NCBI GenBank assembly: GCA_028564705.1
Contig: JAPXFQ010001003.1
Span: 1,493,001 to 1,557,000, forward strand
DNA from: Apricaphanius iberus
Lineage: Eukaryota > Chordata > Actinopteri > Cyprinodontiformes > Aphaniidae
Direction: 5' to 3'
DNA: 64,000 nt
Of the stretch, positions 1 to 12,762 are shown one piece after another. Each line of letters opens with the position of its first letter. Within the stretch, counting starts at the first letter, position 1. Position numbers and translations under genes: made by a program. Below the pieces are notes generated by a model, which worked only from the letters and a program-made list of their open reading frames with translations, was not told where the DNA came from and searched no databases.

Positions 1-1194
1 ATCAGATATATGACATAATGTCAGGTAGCTAGCACTTGAAATATTCGAGAGATCTTGTTGAATTATTCGTTTTCCTTATGGTATTCTGTTTCTCTAAATT
101 CTAGCTATTCCTTTTGTAGGGGTTATTCAACTTGTGCTTATTGCTTTGTCTTTTTTGGATTTACAAACTTCATTACTGTGGAATCCATTCTCCAAATGCT
201 GATGCAGTGCCAACTGCTTTTCTGGTTCATCCTGTTTGAGGGGGTGTGGTGGACAGCTGCTTTCAACCATCAAAAAGGGTCAAGCACCTGATATGCTGGA
301 TCTTACACATAGCTCTCATTTCTGCCAAAAAATCCAGACCTGCCAGCCTAACGGGAACATCCTGTTGAAGAACGTTGATTAATCTTTATCTTTAGGCGTT
401 AACTGACATTTGTGCAGTGATGTTAGTGGATAAAAGCTGATAAAAATAGGTGTTTTTTCATAAAGTATAAAAGGTTTATATAAAGAAAATTGCATTGCCT
501 TATAAAATGTATTTTTTTACAGTAAAAGAATCCATAATAGTGTTGGGGATGTTAATGCTCCCTATTTTTAGCATAGACCTGCAAAAAAAGATTTGAGCGA
601 ATTTCAGTTGCTTTGGTACTGTAGTTATCAGTGTGGTAAGTACAGCTTAACATGACTAAATTAGGTTTGTATGACTTTTCCCAATAGAGTGTAGATTCTA
701 ACATTAACTCCTGTGTTTCCTTTTGACTGCAGTGTCCAATTTGATCTTCTTTTTATGACAGGATATGAGTGGGAGATTATGAGGAGGATAACTCAAAATA
801 ATCCAATGGTTTTCCTGTTGCATAATAAAATTCTTACACTCTGTTCCTTTCTTGAAACCTGATTGTACCTCAAAAATAGCAGTTATGTTTGAAAAAGCTA
901 CTATCCACATGCTTTCTCTGACCGCATGTAAAACACCTCACTGATCCTGGAAACGCAAAGCTTTGATTCTTCTACCACAGTAACAACTTTCCTGACGTAA
1001 TGTAGACTTTGTCAGATTGTTAGTGCCTACATCTGATGTGCTAACTGGGATTGCATTTAACAGTTTCCGATTCAGCAGTGACCGCTCAGGACGGACCAAG
1101 CTGAGAAGAATCTGCATCTTATCAGCAGCCAATTTCTTGGAGCATTTCTAATTAGCTTTTTTATTGAAGAGATATAGTGTTATTCCTTTTGCAT
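1..1194. other. Non-coding, nothing recognised
   Basis: AT-rich sequence with no exon, RNA gene or repeat that I recognise. The small open frame at 55-291 has no recognisable domain and no coding bias. It is probably myo1d intron 1 or 5' flank. Confidence 0.5.
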
Positions 1195-1915
1195 TTTTTC
1201 TTTTTCACCAACACTTTTGTCCTTCTGCTCTTTGAAGAGAGCAGCTTCCCTGCCTCTGCTGAAGAAAAGCATCTCCACAGGATCATGCTGCCACCACCAT
1301 GGACTTCAACTGAGGAGCTATTTTAACACAAGACTGCTTTAATCTAAATCAATCCACTGTATACCTTGTTAAATGGTTAACATTGCCCTGCTGGAAGGTG
1401 AACTTACGCATCTGTCTCACGTTTATTTTTTACAGCTTCTGACAGATTTACTTCCAGGATTGCCCTGAATCTGTCTTTATCCATCTTACCATCTTTCTCC
1501 TCAAGAAACTTATCCCTGCAGCATTATACTATCACTACCATGTTTCACTATCAGGAATCGGTCATAAAGTGTATTCAACCACAACATGTACTCTGCATGT
1601 AGGTCAAAAGTTTTATTTAGGTATCAATCAATGCAGCTTGTTTCAACAGTTTGCTGTGTCCCCAAAAGAAAGGGGCACATTGAAGAAAATGTATTATTTA
1701 AATGACTTACAAAGACAAGTGTATGGTACACTCTTCAGGTTGTTTTTGTCAAAGTTTTTAAAAAACATTTTTCCATTTACTTCCCAGCTTCCCTGTAGCT
1801 TTGCACTACTTTGTGTTTGTCTGTCCCATAAAATACCAATAAAATGCTAACTACTTGTACATTTGCGGTTGACATGGAAGGGGTATGAACGCTTTTGTTG
1901 AACGCTGTAAATATA
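1195..1915 (-). mobile_element. Tc1-like transposon fossil (family A, rearranged)
   Basis: Broken pieces of a common teleost Tc1/mariner-type element whose transposase would lie on the minus strand. Signs are the pieces around the phrase ATGCTGCCACCACCATG (about 1285-1300), a CTGCTGGAAGGTGAAC piece near 1388, and the right end with AATAAAATGC and GGGGTATGAACGCTTTTG near 1840-1900. The order of the internal pieces is disturbed and no open frame survives. The same family recurs at 4065, 21640, 32420 and 55656. Confidence 0.65.
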
Positions 1916-2555
1916 TCAGGGCTGGTCTGACGTAAACATGTAAATGATTAGTTTTTGTTTTCAGAAAACAGTTAAACAGGGTCTATTAATTTGATGATAA
2001 ATAAAAATCTTGCATGGAGGTTTTTTGTTGAGAAGCTCTTGACTCGGAAAAAACACCCAACTCCTCTGGTTTTGTAAAATGCTAAAGTGGATGCGAGTGT
2101 GTTGATGGACCTCTCTTCCTACACCATGTGGGAGCCGCTGTTTATTAAGCAGGCTTTACAAAGCAGCAGAAAATCCCCTAACGCAGAGCCCAGATGTTGG
2201 GTGGCTACACACCATTATAAAAGCCTCTGTCGCACTTTATATAAGATATGGGCTGAAAAAAAACACTTCTGTCTGATTTCTGGTGGTTTTCATAATTTAA
2301 GCTTTTAGGATCTGTGCGAAGTACCAACATTTTATCACCTCATAATATTACTGCTGACTAACTGATAGGCAAGTATCACGATCAGTGTTGGCAAATGATA
2401 CCTGGGGTCATGTTTTGCATGACCTACTTTTTTTAAATCAGTGCTTTTTCATTCACACACATCACATGCAAATGTCTCCTAGTTTTTGTTGATATAGTAG
2501 ATCTTCCTTAAATAAAACTCCTATTTCTCCCATATTAAAATAGAGTTGCATGTCA
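1916..2555. other. Non-coding, nothing recognised
   Basis: No exon or repeat recognised. A 73-codon open frame at 2087-2308 has no known domain and a TATA-like string near its end. I do not call it a gene. Confidence 0.4.
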
Positions 2556-2805
2556 TTTCAAACACAGATGTTGTTGCAGTGGGCCAGTCCATAGCATCAA
2601 TACCTTCGTCTTGCAGGAACTAACACACTTCACCCAAATGAGGAGTAGCATTGTCTTGCATTAGGAGGAATCCAGGACCAACCACATCAGCACATGGAGG
2701 GCTGTGCGTATTTTTGCAGGGCTCTGGCAGTGCACCTCCTGTTCCTCCTTGTACAAAGGCAGAGGTAGCGGTCCTGCTGCTGAGTTATCGCAGGATTGCT
2801 GGACA
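2556..2805 (-). mobile_element. Tc1/mariner-type transposon fossil (family B)
   Basis: A stretch resembling the middle of another frequent fish Tc1-like element, with the transposase on the minus strand. Diagnostic pieces are GTCTTGCATTAGGAGGAA (about 2652), TTGCAGGGCTCTGGCAGTGC (about 2715) and AGGTAGCGGTCCTGCTGCTG (about 2764). Both ends and most of the coding region are missing. Confidence 0.7.
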
Positions 2806-4064
2806 TTAAACTGATCATACATTTCTAACTTTTATTATAATTTAATGCCTTAGATCTTAGCCTGCCCTGAACAGAAAATATTTTGTGATTCAGGAAGGGA
2901 AGCAAACTATGAAATAAAGCACTAACAGATAATAGCACAGAAGAAAAACAAATATCTTAAAAAATACTTTGTAGAACAACAGATGAAGTTAGTTTCCAAA
3001 ACTGAATGGATAAAATAGTTGAGCTGAAATCAAAATTGGTATCCTTACATTTCTGTTCAAGTTTGTATAATGCAGAGCATGGTCTGATTAATAACAGTGA
3101 CATTGCAGTGACGGTCACAGTATCTAAAGCTGTTTAACCGCTGAGCTTAATTTGGGTTATCATCTTTCTCCAAATGCTCATTTTCCCACTCTCATCCGTT
3201 TTTATTTTCTAAATGAGCTGAAACTACGGACAGAAATTGCATTAAATTCTCAGCAGAACATGGCATTGAGAAGAAGTCGCTCAGCATTTGTGATTAAAAT
3301 TACAAAAATAAAAACTTGACCTACTTTCATAGTTTTTGCTTACTCCAAACATGACCTTGTTTTCTTTAAAGTTAACCATATATGCTATTTCAATATAATG
3401 TGTATTGGGAAAAAAAACATTTCCAGAAGTAGAAGTGAACACATATTTGCGCCATTATTGTAGATAATTTTCTACTTTATTTTATTCTGTCTTTAGTTCT
3501 TCTCATGTTACTTTGATTGTTTGAGGTTAGCTGTGCTGGTGAGATGAACAGGACTTTAAAAATGTATTCTTTGGAAAGTCCTCATATTTTCTGAACAGTA
3601 CAGCTGTCAGGATAGACCCTAACCATTTCTAATGTTACTCTAAACGAAAGCAGCGATGAACTCTGTGATAAAAGTGGAACAGACACAGATTATCTCCTTG
3701 CAGTATATAATTCCTACAGCCACCCTGAACATGCACTGATAACGTGTACTGCCTCGGCCATGTTTTTATTACATCATGAAAATGTAGGCCAGTTGTAAAG
3801 TTAATTAATGTACTGGCTATTCAAAGCAAGGACAGTTCAAGAGTGAATTTCCCTAAATAAAAACTAAGTTAACTCAACAATCCAAGAGATTTTAATGAAC
3901 ACTGTATTATTTATTAGCAGAACCTTAGACATTCCTTTTTCATTTCATTGCATTTCCTTTTTCTCAAACGTTTTGACATCAAGTCGCATTTTTACCAATT
4001 TAACTGTACTTTAATAGGATTTGATGTGATAGATTAATACAAAGTAACATATAATTAGGTGAAT
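2806..4064. other. Non-coding, nothing recognised
   Basis: AT-rich presumed intron. No open frame with recognisable content and no clear repeat. Confidence 0.4.
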
Positions 4065-4395
4065 TACATATAAATATGCTTTGATCCAAATGGCTCCATT
4101 GTAGCTTTGGCTCTGTGTTTTGAGTCATTGTCCTGTTGGAAGGTGAACCTCTCTTCCATTGTCTAATCTATTGTAACCTCTAGCGTGTTTACTTAGTATT
4201 TAGCTTTGATCTGTTTTACCATCAACTGATCCTATCTCTGTTGAAGGAAAGCCTACCCTCAGCACCATAATCCTGCCACCACTGTCTTACCAAAAGGAAG
4301 TTTGGTTCATAGTGATTGTATTATTTTTTTTCATGGGATTTTCATGGGATTTTGCCTATTGGCTAAACAGTTTAATTTTGCTCTTCTATGTTAAA
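4065..4395 (-). mobile_element. Tc1-like transposon fossil (family A)
   Basis: Second copy of the family seen at 1195. It contains ATATGCTTTGATCCAAATGG, TCATTGTCCTGTTGGAAGGT and, after a small gap, GGCTAAACAGTTTAATTTTG. It is truncated on both sides and not coding. Confidence 0.6.
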
Positions 4396-7300
4396 CTATA
4401 AAAGGCCAGAGTTTATTCCCATTAGAGTGAAGGGAAATCTTGAAATTAAATATAAATACGGTAATGCTATTTTTATTTTGGTCAGCCTGTAAAGTCTATG
4501 TTTTCATGGAATCTGAGGGCTAATAAAAGAAAAGTATTCACATTGTCTTTCTACAAACCTCTCTAAACTGGCATGCACATCTGGATCAGTGTTGCAAACA
4601 CAGCAGAAGCTGCCAGCTTTGCAGGATATCCATGCGAGTGTGGATAAGACCACGCCCTGCTAAATGTATCCTGCCACATATCTGCTTTGACTGGTTACAT
4701 CCCAGAGAGTTAACTGTGGACAGTACATTTGAATGACTGGTGATTTTAAAGGGCACATAACTTTTTCTAGGGTCAACGGAGGATTTTGGTTTGAACTAAG
4801 GTATACACAGGTCACACCCACCTACAATAAAGGAAATCTAGCCACTCCTGTTACAGTATTTCAACAATAATATCTTGCTAAGAAAATAGTGAATGTCTGA
4901 TGCTTGTAAAAGTTTTGACTTCAACTTGTTTCAGATGTTGAAAATGTACTCATTAGTCATGCCCTGATCCCTGTAAGCTTGATACCCCGATTAAAATTTG
5001 TACTTCTTTCTTCACGCCTAAAACAGCCGGATAGTTGTCTTCTGAAGGTTAAATACTCACCATAACTGCTCCACACAATTAAATAACATATTTGTATGGG
5101 AGATTGTTGTTGTTGACTAGTCCACATTATTCTTTCACATTTTGTTGATGAGAAAATGTTATAGCTCGCTCCTGCTCCTCCCTCAGTTCACCATTGAAGG
5201 GACCCACCCAAGCAATTTTGGAGACAGTGGTTGTGTTTTGCTCTGCCCTGTAATTCTGAGGCGGGCATGACGTGTATGTTTACATGGTGTGTGTGTTTGA
5301 GCAGCCACTTGTGTGGGTGGTATTTGAGTTTCTCTGATATTTTTGGGGTAGACAGAGTTCCCTGGATAGATTAGAAACACCAGGCATTGTGTGAGTTTGT
5401 GTGTTCACCTCTAAAGTCACTTTTAAAAACCTTGACTTCCACATCTATGGAAACTGTTGCAGAATTGTGCTGCTGGTCGGCTGCTGCTCTCCCTGACATG
5501 GCTAAACCTTCAACAGATTAAAAAATGCTTTAAAACCTTGAATTTAGCATTTTGTTTTTATGAGGCAGATCCTGGTAGACACATGGGAAGAGCTTAAAGG
5601 CAAAACAGTCCCACCATATTCAAACAAACCCTGTATATTATAAGTGCTGCAATAACTTGCCAACTAACACAGCTAAACTCTTGGCAAAAATGTTGATCTG
5701 CAAACTAAGACTTGAAACAAACTCTGACTCTAATAATCCAGCAAATTAATCTTTACTTATCCTCATTCGCGTCAAGATCGAGTGTTCAGTATTGACCATG
5801 ACATCAGAAAACTTTTCTGTTTATCCATTTACTTAATTAATAGATCAGCTGTTTAACAGATTACTAGATTGCTAAAATATTTAAATGTGAAATTCCTTAT
5901 TTTCAGGAAGCACACAAATGTAAAGTTTTTTTTTCCAAAGGAATATGGATGTAGGGAGATGTCTGTGGTTCATTAAGGCTGCAAGAGGGCATAAAAGAAC
6001 AATCTTTTCAGCAGATAACAGGAAGGCTGAACAGAATACAGCAAAGTTGATCTGTTCAGTGTGTATCCTTTTTCTGCTATGCATTGCGCTGATTTGAAAA
6101 TGTTTTGGAGCTTTTAAAAAATCTAATAGTTAGGCAGCGATCTACTATGAGGTGCCATATAGGACATAATTTATGTGTCTCTCTCTCTCACACCACTAAA
6201 AGCATGCATACACCACGAGCAGCATTGTCACACATATTATTAATAAAATCACTCACACTACTATAATTTCCCTCACATACCAAAAAAGATGAACACATAA
6301 GCTCTGAGGGTTCATACATATATATGGTTTGGATAATACAAGTGCGAATGAGAGGCTAATAGTAGTGTCTGAGAGGTATGTTTGTCCCAGAGGAGGTGGG
6401 TCTTAAACTTTCAGACTGAAATGACATGAGTGTATCCCACTGTCAGTGTAATGGTGAAACGTCAGACATTCAGAACAGATTAAAAAACATTGAAACAATC
6501 TCTGATAAATATGTTGCTATCTCTTTAGCAATTTGATCTATGTTGAATCTATTGGTACGGTGAGGCCTTAGAACAGCATAAATAAGGTGATGTGAAGCTG
6601 AAGTTGACTTCTGATTTTTGTCCGACTTGGAAATGGATAAAGGGCGATTGCATCCAATTTTTGTTAATTTTTATCATAATATTAAAAACCCAGTTTGGGA
6701 TTTAAGAAACTTTTACTTTAAACTTAATATTGAGTAATCTCATATTAAATAACATTAACATTTTGCTTTTTTTTTTCCCCAGAGGCGTATAACTCAGGAT
6801 CCTCGGGATTTAGCCCTGTGTGTTCTTGAGCTGGACCAGTTCTAGTGTGGTCCAGATGTCACACACCGTGCTGAAATCGTTTTTTATTAAACTCTCACAA
6901 ATCAAGTAAAGGTTTCTCAAATCCCTAAATCTTTTAAGTATTCTGATATTAGTGTAGAATAACCCAGTCCAGGTTTGAAAAATCTAAGTATTTTAGGTTT
7001 TAATTTACAGCGGAGTAGAACTGCTCAGTATAACTTTGAGCGTGTGAGAGAATGCTCCTAGTTGTGTATGCATGCTTGTGTTGGTGAGACGCAAACATGC
7101 ATAAGGTCCTATACGGCAGCTCATAATCTACTTCCCCTAAAAAAAACAAAAACATTTTGATTTCGTTTTCGTCACAATGAAAATTGCAACTGTAAAATGC
7201 TAAAGAAGCTTTAAATGTTAACTCTGTAATACAATTTACTTATATTTTGAGTGGGTAAAACCATGTTTTACATTGACTGTCTATAACTGCTGCTAATATA

Positions 7301-8123
7301 AATGGTGAAAAAAAGATTTCAAGGTGTTTTCATACCATTTAAAAAATCTAGGTTCATCTCTAATTTTACCCAAATAATATTACAATGACATTAAAACCTC
7401 TTAATGTATACAACTTCTTAAATACATTCAAGAAATGCATGCCCTTATATGTAAACGCTTTATAGCCTCTGTTTCACATCTTCATGCCTTTCTCCTCTAT
7501 CTATTTGATCCTCCCCTGTTTCCTGACTGGATTTGGAGAGGGAAGTCAGGTCAGAAAGTTAAATAAAGGTTCCAGCCACAGCTAGATAGACAGAAACATA
7601 AGGGGGGGATTCAGATTCATGTCAGATGTTTTGTGCTAATTCTCGTTTAGAGTCCAAATTTTACCTTTCAGATGGGTTGAATTAGGAGCTCTTCTGTTTA
7701 ATCTATGTATAAATAGCAATTCTATAAGATTATTTTGATTTATGATTCTTTTAATCTCAACCATGTGTGTCTTTTAAATCCTCCTTAATCAGTGCAACAG
7801 ATAAATCTCCAGCTCTGTTTCTACCCTTCAACTGATTAATTTTCCTCTTTGCTTCTGCGCCTTCCCTCTATCCAAACTAATTCTCAGTGGAAGGAAAAAA
7901 GGCACAAACACCGATGCTTATGAACTCAGATGGGATGGATTAATGTTTGTCTCTTGTGTCATCTCTTGCTGTTGGGCAGAATATATAAAACCTCAGGAAT
8001 TTTAATTTTGTATTTTACTGTTCTATTGCCTGTTAGAGCTTCAGTTATTTTTCTTTTCACCACTGTTACAACATGTTTATTTGCTTCCAAACATAAGGAA
8101 ATCAAGCACATAAAGTCCTGCCA
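4396..8123. other. Non-coding, nothing recognised
   Basis: 3.7 kb of AT-rich presumed intron without a recognisable exon, RNA gene or repeat family. Open frames here are all under 90 codons and carry no known motif. A short CT/CA-rich tract lies at about 6178-6193. Confidence 0.4.
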
Positions 8124-8574
8124 CTTAAATGCAGTGTTGGGCAAATTACAAAAAAAATTGGTAATATTTTATATTACTATTTATGCCTCAAAATTCTGTT
8201 TGATTTACATATTACGTTCTCAGAAATATCTTAAAAATGTAACGCAGTTTTATAATACTGTAACTTAATTTTGATTTTACACTAGTGTGACACAACAAAT
8301 ACTGTATTTTTAACACTATTTTATTAAACTCAGTCTCAAGTGCCTTTGCATGCCTTCAATCTCACTGAAATGTTTGTTAAATCGTATCAAAATTGGGCAC
8401 GGAAAGCGCTCATTACAAAGATGATAGCGTTTAGGTTTTATGGTTGAAAAATATTTGCTTTTAATCCTGCACAAACGTTTATCATGGCTGCCTTGAGATG
8501 CTTGAGTTTGTTTTAAGCGTTTGTGCATCCTGTATAATAACGTGATGCGTTCGCAGGCTGCAACATGTGAGTAA

Positions 8575-8587
8575 CCACTAGGAGGCT
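8575..8587 (+). promoter_or_regulatory. CTCF-like core motif (forward), inside hAT element
   Basis: CCACTAGGAGGCT resembles the CTCF core (CCASYAGRKGGC). It was found by eye. Occupancy cannot be judged from sequence. Confidence 0.25.
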
Positions 8588-8809
8588 ATTTTACCTGCTG
8601 TAGTTACACAGGGTCATGGCGGCAAAAGCAATAAGAAAACAAGCAATAATAGCAGTTAATGTGGTCTTACATACCATCTACAACACTGCTGCCAACTTTT
8701 TCTGTCGTAATCTGAAAATTAACCAGATGATTATCTCTCCTATGGTTGCAAAATTTATCCTGTTTCTACTCTACAAATCCTGCACTATATCCAGTCTGAG
8801 TTCTGTACT

Positions 8810-8825
8810 GTGCCCCCTAGTGGCA
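8810..8825 (-). promoter_or_regulatory. CTCF-like core motif (reverse), inside hAT element
   Basis: GTGCCCCCTAGTGGCA fits the reverse complement of the CTCF core almost perfectly. It faces the weaker forward motif at 8575, giving a convergent pair 235 bases apart. Binding is not demonstrated. Confidence 0.4.
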
Positions 8826-10026
8826 TTATCCAGTATGGAAGAAATCTCATCAGATTCCAGCTCTTTTTAAACATTGAATTTATAACACTGAATTTTCGAT
8901 ACCATAATGTTAAGGCGGACTTTTTCGGCCAAGTTATTTTTTTCAACGTAACAACTTTTTTGGTTTCTAGCACTGTTATGTGCCTGTGGTTATGTATGTA
9001 CGTTGAAATTAAACTTAAATAAGGATTGCCGTAAAGCAGTATCTCTGGTCATACAATGTGTATGATGTCATTGACAGTTTAAATCACTTCTTAAAGCAAA
9101 TAAGTGACTATAAAAAATCTAATATCCAGCAATGTGTAATTTCTTTGCATCTCCTTTCAATATTCAAATTACTAGACAAAAAATTATTTCCTGAAAAATT
9201 TTTTTAGGGGTATTGCTCCAAAGTCCTCCATTCATTCTGCACTTTTCATGAGAGCACCCTCATTTGAAACCAGAGTGGAACTGCAACCAGTTCAGAAGTT
9301 GGAAGTTCAGTGAGTGGCACTTCTCCCCTTATTAGACATTCTCTCGAATTCACCAAATTTCCAGGTAAATCTTTGCAGGCAAATTTATGTAGATTAATTT
9401 TTGGCAGGTGAATTTTTCCAGGCAAATTCAGGGGAATGTTTTGCTTGCAAATTAAGAGTAAAAAAGAATTCAGATACATAATTATGCAGGATAAAAATTC
9501 AGTGTTATAAATTCAATGTCTAAAAATGGTTGGATTCTGAGGAGACTATATTTCTTCCATAATCCAGTACTACATGCAATGCACAAGCAAATACTTGCCC
9601 AAGACGCAGCATGATGCTTCTGTTAACAAAAGGTTAAAAAGCAAGTATACTCTCGGCGTGAGACTCCATAGACGGTACACTCTTTCAATAGATGGTTAGG
9701 GAAATGGAGCGAATAATGCTACCATGTAAATGTATAGTTGATCTTACCTCTGACATCCTGACTCTCTGATGTTTTGGTTTTGAGCAACAGGAAGTGCACC
9801 GTGGATCATCTTCTTTGCTGTCTAACTTGATTTGGTCTGTTGCATTAGTTGGACGGAAAAAACATTATAAATGCACTTGTAACTTGCATTACTGAAATTT
9901 TAATTAACATTATATTGAGGTACATTTTACAAGTAATGCGTTACATCAATCAGTTACTGAAAAAAGTCATATATACTTGTAACTCGTTACTTTTGTAGTG
10001 CGTTACTTCCAAAGCTGCTTATATGC

Positions 10027-11540
10027 AGCATGTGGATCATTTAAGATATGCACAGGCTGCATTTATTGTTTTCAAAAAAATCTACTGTGAGTAAATGCTT
10101 CAGGCTTTTTCTTTTATTAATTTATGAACAGTTACTCTATATGAATCTGGAGTCACTGTATAAGGTTTTCTTTTTTATTAATTCCAAGCAAACAAAAATG
10201 TTTAAGGTAAAATGTATTATTTTAGATTGAAGTAGATAGCATTGCATAACCCATAGTTTGGGTTCCTAACATTCTGCTGTTCCTTTCCTTAATGTTAAAA
10301 AAAATAAATAAATAAAAGATTTCCTAACGGCTGAAAACATTTTACAGTTTTTCTTGTTTTTTAAGATTCTTATCTTGCTTTTACTCACTTATTTCCAGCC
10401 GGAATAAACTACAGATATTTCTAACTTGCTGTGTTTGCGCTAGTTGATGGTGAAAATGGCTAACTTAATTTTTATTTTTTACAGAAACCTTGCCAGTAAC
10501 CATTAGTGTTGGTTTAGCACAACATGTTTGCGCTAAGCATGGTGCTTAAATCTGATTCATTTATTTCTTTTTTTGAGTTTCTGACAGGCTGGTCCGGATC
10601 ATTGGGGATTTAAATGTTCTTTTGCACCTCTTAACGACTTAGCTTCTGATGGCAAAAATAAATGAATAACAATGTCTACTAATGTGTTTTTATAAGTACA
10701 TGTCAGACTACCAAAGACACACAAAAAAACCTGACAACAGACATGTATGTGTCTCAATGAGAAACAAAAGCCCTGATTCTCTCCTTCATGCCCTGATTTA
10801 TATCACTCTTATCCAAACAGATATTCCTGCAATGTGTGGTATTTTTAGAGTGTTGGCCCGATATTGCAGCTGTGTGTTGTGTTTTGTGGACAAACAGTTG
10901 AATGTGAGCTGTAACCAACCAGAAGGGGATGTGATGGGTAGCGATACACCTTGGAAGCATCTACCATTAATATTATTATGTGTTGGCTCACTTCAAAGTC
11001 AAAAGCGTATAGAAACAGAGATCAATCAGAACAAAGTGTATAACGATGTTTCCGAGTGGGAAAAAAACCCCAGTAATATATCTTTGTATTGCAAGTAGAG
11101 CCCCTGCTCCTCTTTGTCTCCATCACTTTTTTTCTCTGTTAAAGCTAGTCCCCAAACTATTACCATTTCCTTCTTCCTCAGTCGCCTTTTTTATTTCCTA
11201 ATTTAACTTTGTGTCACGCTTTCTATCATGAGGTTTCTTGAGAACTTCCTTCTGATTTTGGAATGTTTGCTATTAAAATTAATTCGCGTGTTGTTGTCTT
11301 GTAATTGCCGTGTGGCTGCACACTACACACTGTAAGACCAAAACAGGAATTTTTTAATTACTCTCTGTGTAGTCTGAAAATCTTGACACAATTTTAAAAT
11401 ACTGCAGTCTGAACCACGGCCAAGACGTGGTACTGTTTGTGAGAATGGACCTATTAACCATCACTTCCCCCTCTGAAAAATACATTTTGAAATGCTTGAC
11501 CTATATAGTTTGTCATTAATAGCTATAGTTGATGTTCATA

Positions 11541-11543
<3 letters not shown>
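10027..11543. other. Non-coding, nothing recognised
   Basis: AT-rich presumed intron. The longest otherwise unexplained open frame of this side lies here (10682-11098, 138 codons). It shows no domain, signal peptide or family resemblance and I do not call it a gene. Confidence 0.4.

Positions 11544-11602
<59 letters not shown>
11544..11602. repeat. (TA)n microsatellite followed by a T-run
   Basis: About 22 TA units (11544-11588) running directly into a run of T. Simple sequence, likely length-variable. Confidence 0.95.
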
Positions 11603-12546
11603 AAATCAAGATTCTTTTAGAACAATCTCAGTTTAGAACAATCTTTTTGTTCATCCATGTTCTGCTGAAACAAATTAACTCTGATATCAGGCTCGTTCAC
11701 CTTCTCAGTACTCATGCATTTGTGAAACGTCCCTCCTCATGTAAAACATTGTCAGTAGTCCAGCAGGAGCTGTTGCATATGAGGCTTAAGTGGGCAGCTC
11801 ATTGTGTTGGCTCAAACAGGAGGAGATAGAGAACCCCTGTCAGACAAATACCTCCATTTGACACACAAACAATGGAGCTGGCACACAGCAGCATTCAGGC
11901 TGAGGGCAGGAATGGCACAATGGCTCTTTTTCTACTGCAACAGGGAGGAAGAGTTTGCACGTTGCTTTGTCATTGTAATTCAGAGTCGTGTTGAGATGGA
12001 AAATACACAATGTAGAATACATTCTTTGGTCCAATCATCTCATTCAGACTGAAGTTCCATGAATGTACTCAATACAAACAAGTAAATAATTTGTATATTT
12101 GCCTGCATCATGAAGTTTGTGTAAAAGGTGATGTACCTGTTATAGTTTACAGGATCAGAGACCATGTCAGTATAACTGGATAGTAATAAACTGATGATTG
12201 CTCTGAACAGTATTAGTATGAACTGGCATCTGCCACGACATGCTGGAAGTTTAAGAAAACAGAGCAGAGACACACAACAGAGGAATGGATATAGGAGTAC
12301 TTTTTATATTAAAGTAAAAAGTTAATTGCAGAAGCCGTGGAAGAATCTTTGGCACTTGGCATCCTTGTGTCAAAAGAAGCTATCACGCCTGAACAAAACA
12401 CCAGACCTGGTGTAGCTTATATGAAGAGGAAAATATTGGGGGAAAAGATAAAGTATATAGTTCAAATGAACAGCAAATGAAGCAATTGTAGAGTAGTAGA
12501 AGAGAAAAGTAGCACGGTAAGGAAAAGTGAACGGTCTGTCACCCAG
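11603..12546. other. Non-coding, nothing recognised
   Basis: Presumed intron. Overlapping small frames on both strands have no known motif. Confidence 0.4.
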
Positions 12547-12762
12547 CAGGCAAGGCGAGGCAAATTTTATTTGTATGGCACACTTTCAACATAAGGCAAT
12601 GCAAGGTGCTTCACATGATTACAAAAAATTTGAACATTAAAACATATAATAATTAAAAGAAATCTTAAACCAACATTTATAATCAACTTGCAATATTTAC
12701 ATACAAGAAAACATAGACATTAAAATAGTGCCATTTAGCATTTGATCAAAAATAATTAGTAT

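Larger units (their letters stand above)
8132..10018. mobile_element. Non-autonomous hAT transposon, 1.9 kb
   Basis: The left end CAGTGTTGGGCAAATTAC and the right end (GTAGTGCGTTACTTCCAAAGCTG) are inverted-repeat partners of a fish family whose ends are rich in GTAAC/GTTAC. The flanks are CTTAAATG (8124-8131) and CTTATATG (10019-10026), an 8 bp target-site duplication with one mismatch, which is the hAT hallmark. No transposase is recognisable inside. It carries two CTCF-like words at 8575 and 8810. Confidence 0.7.
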
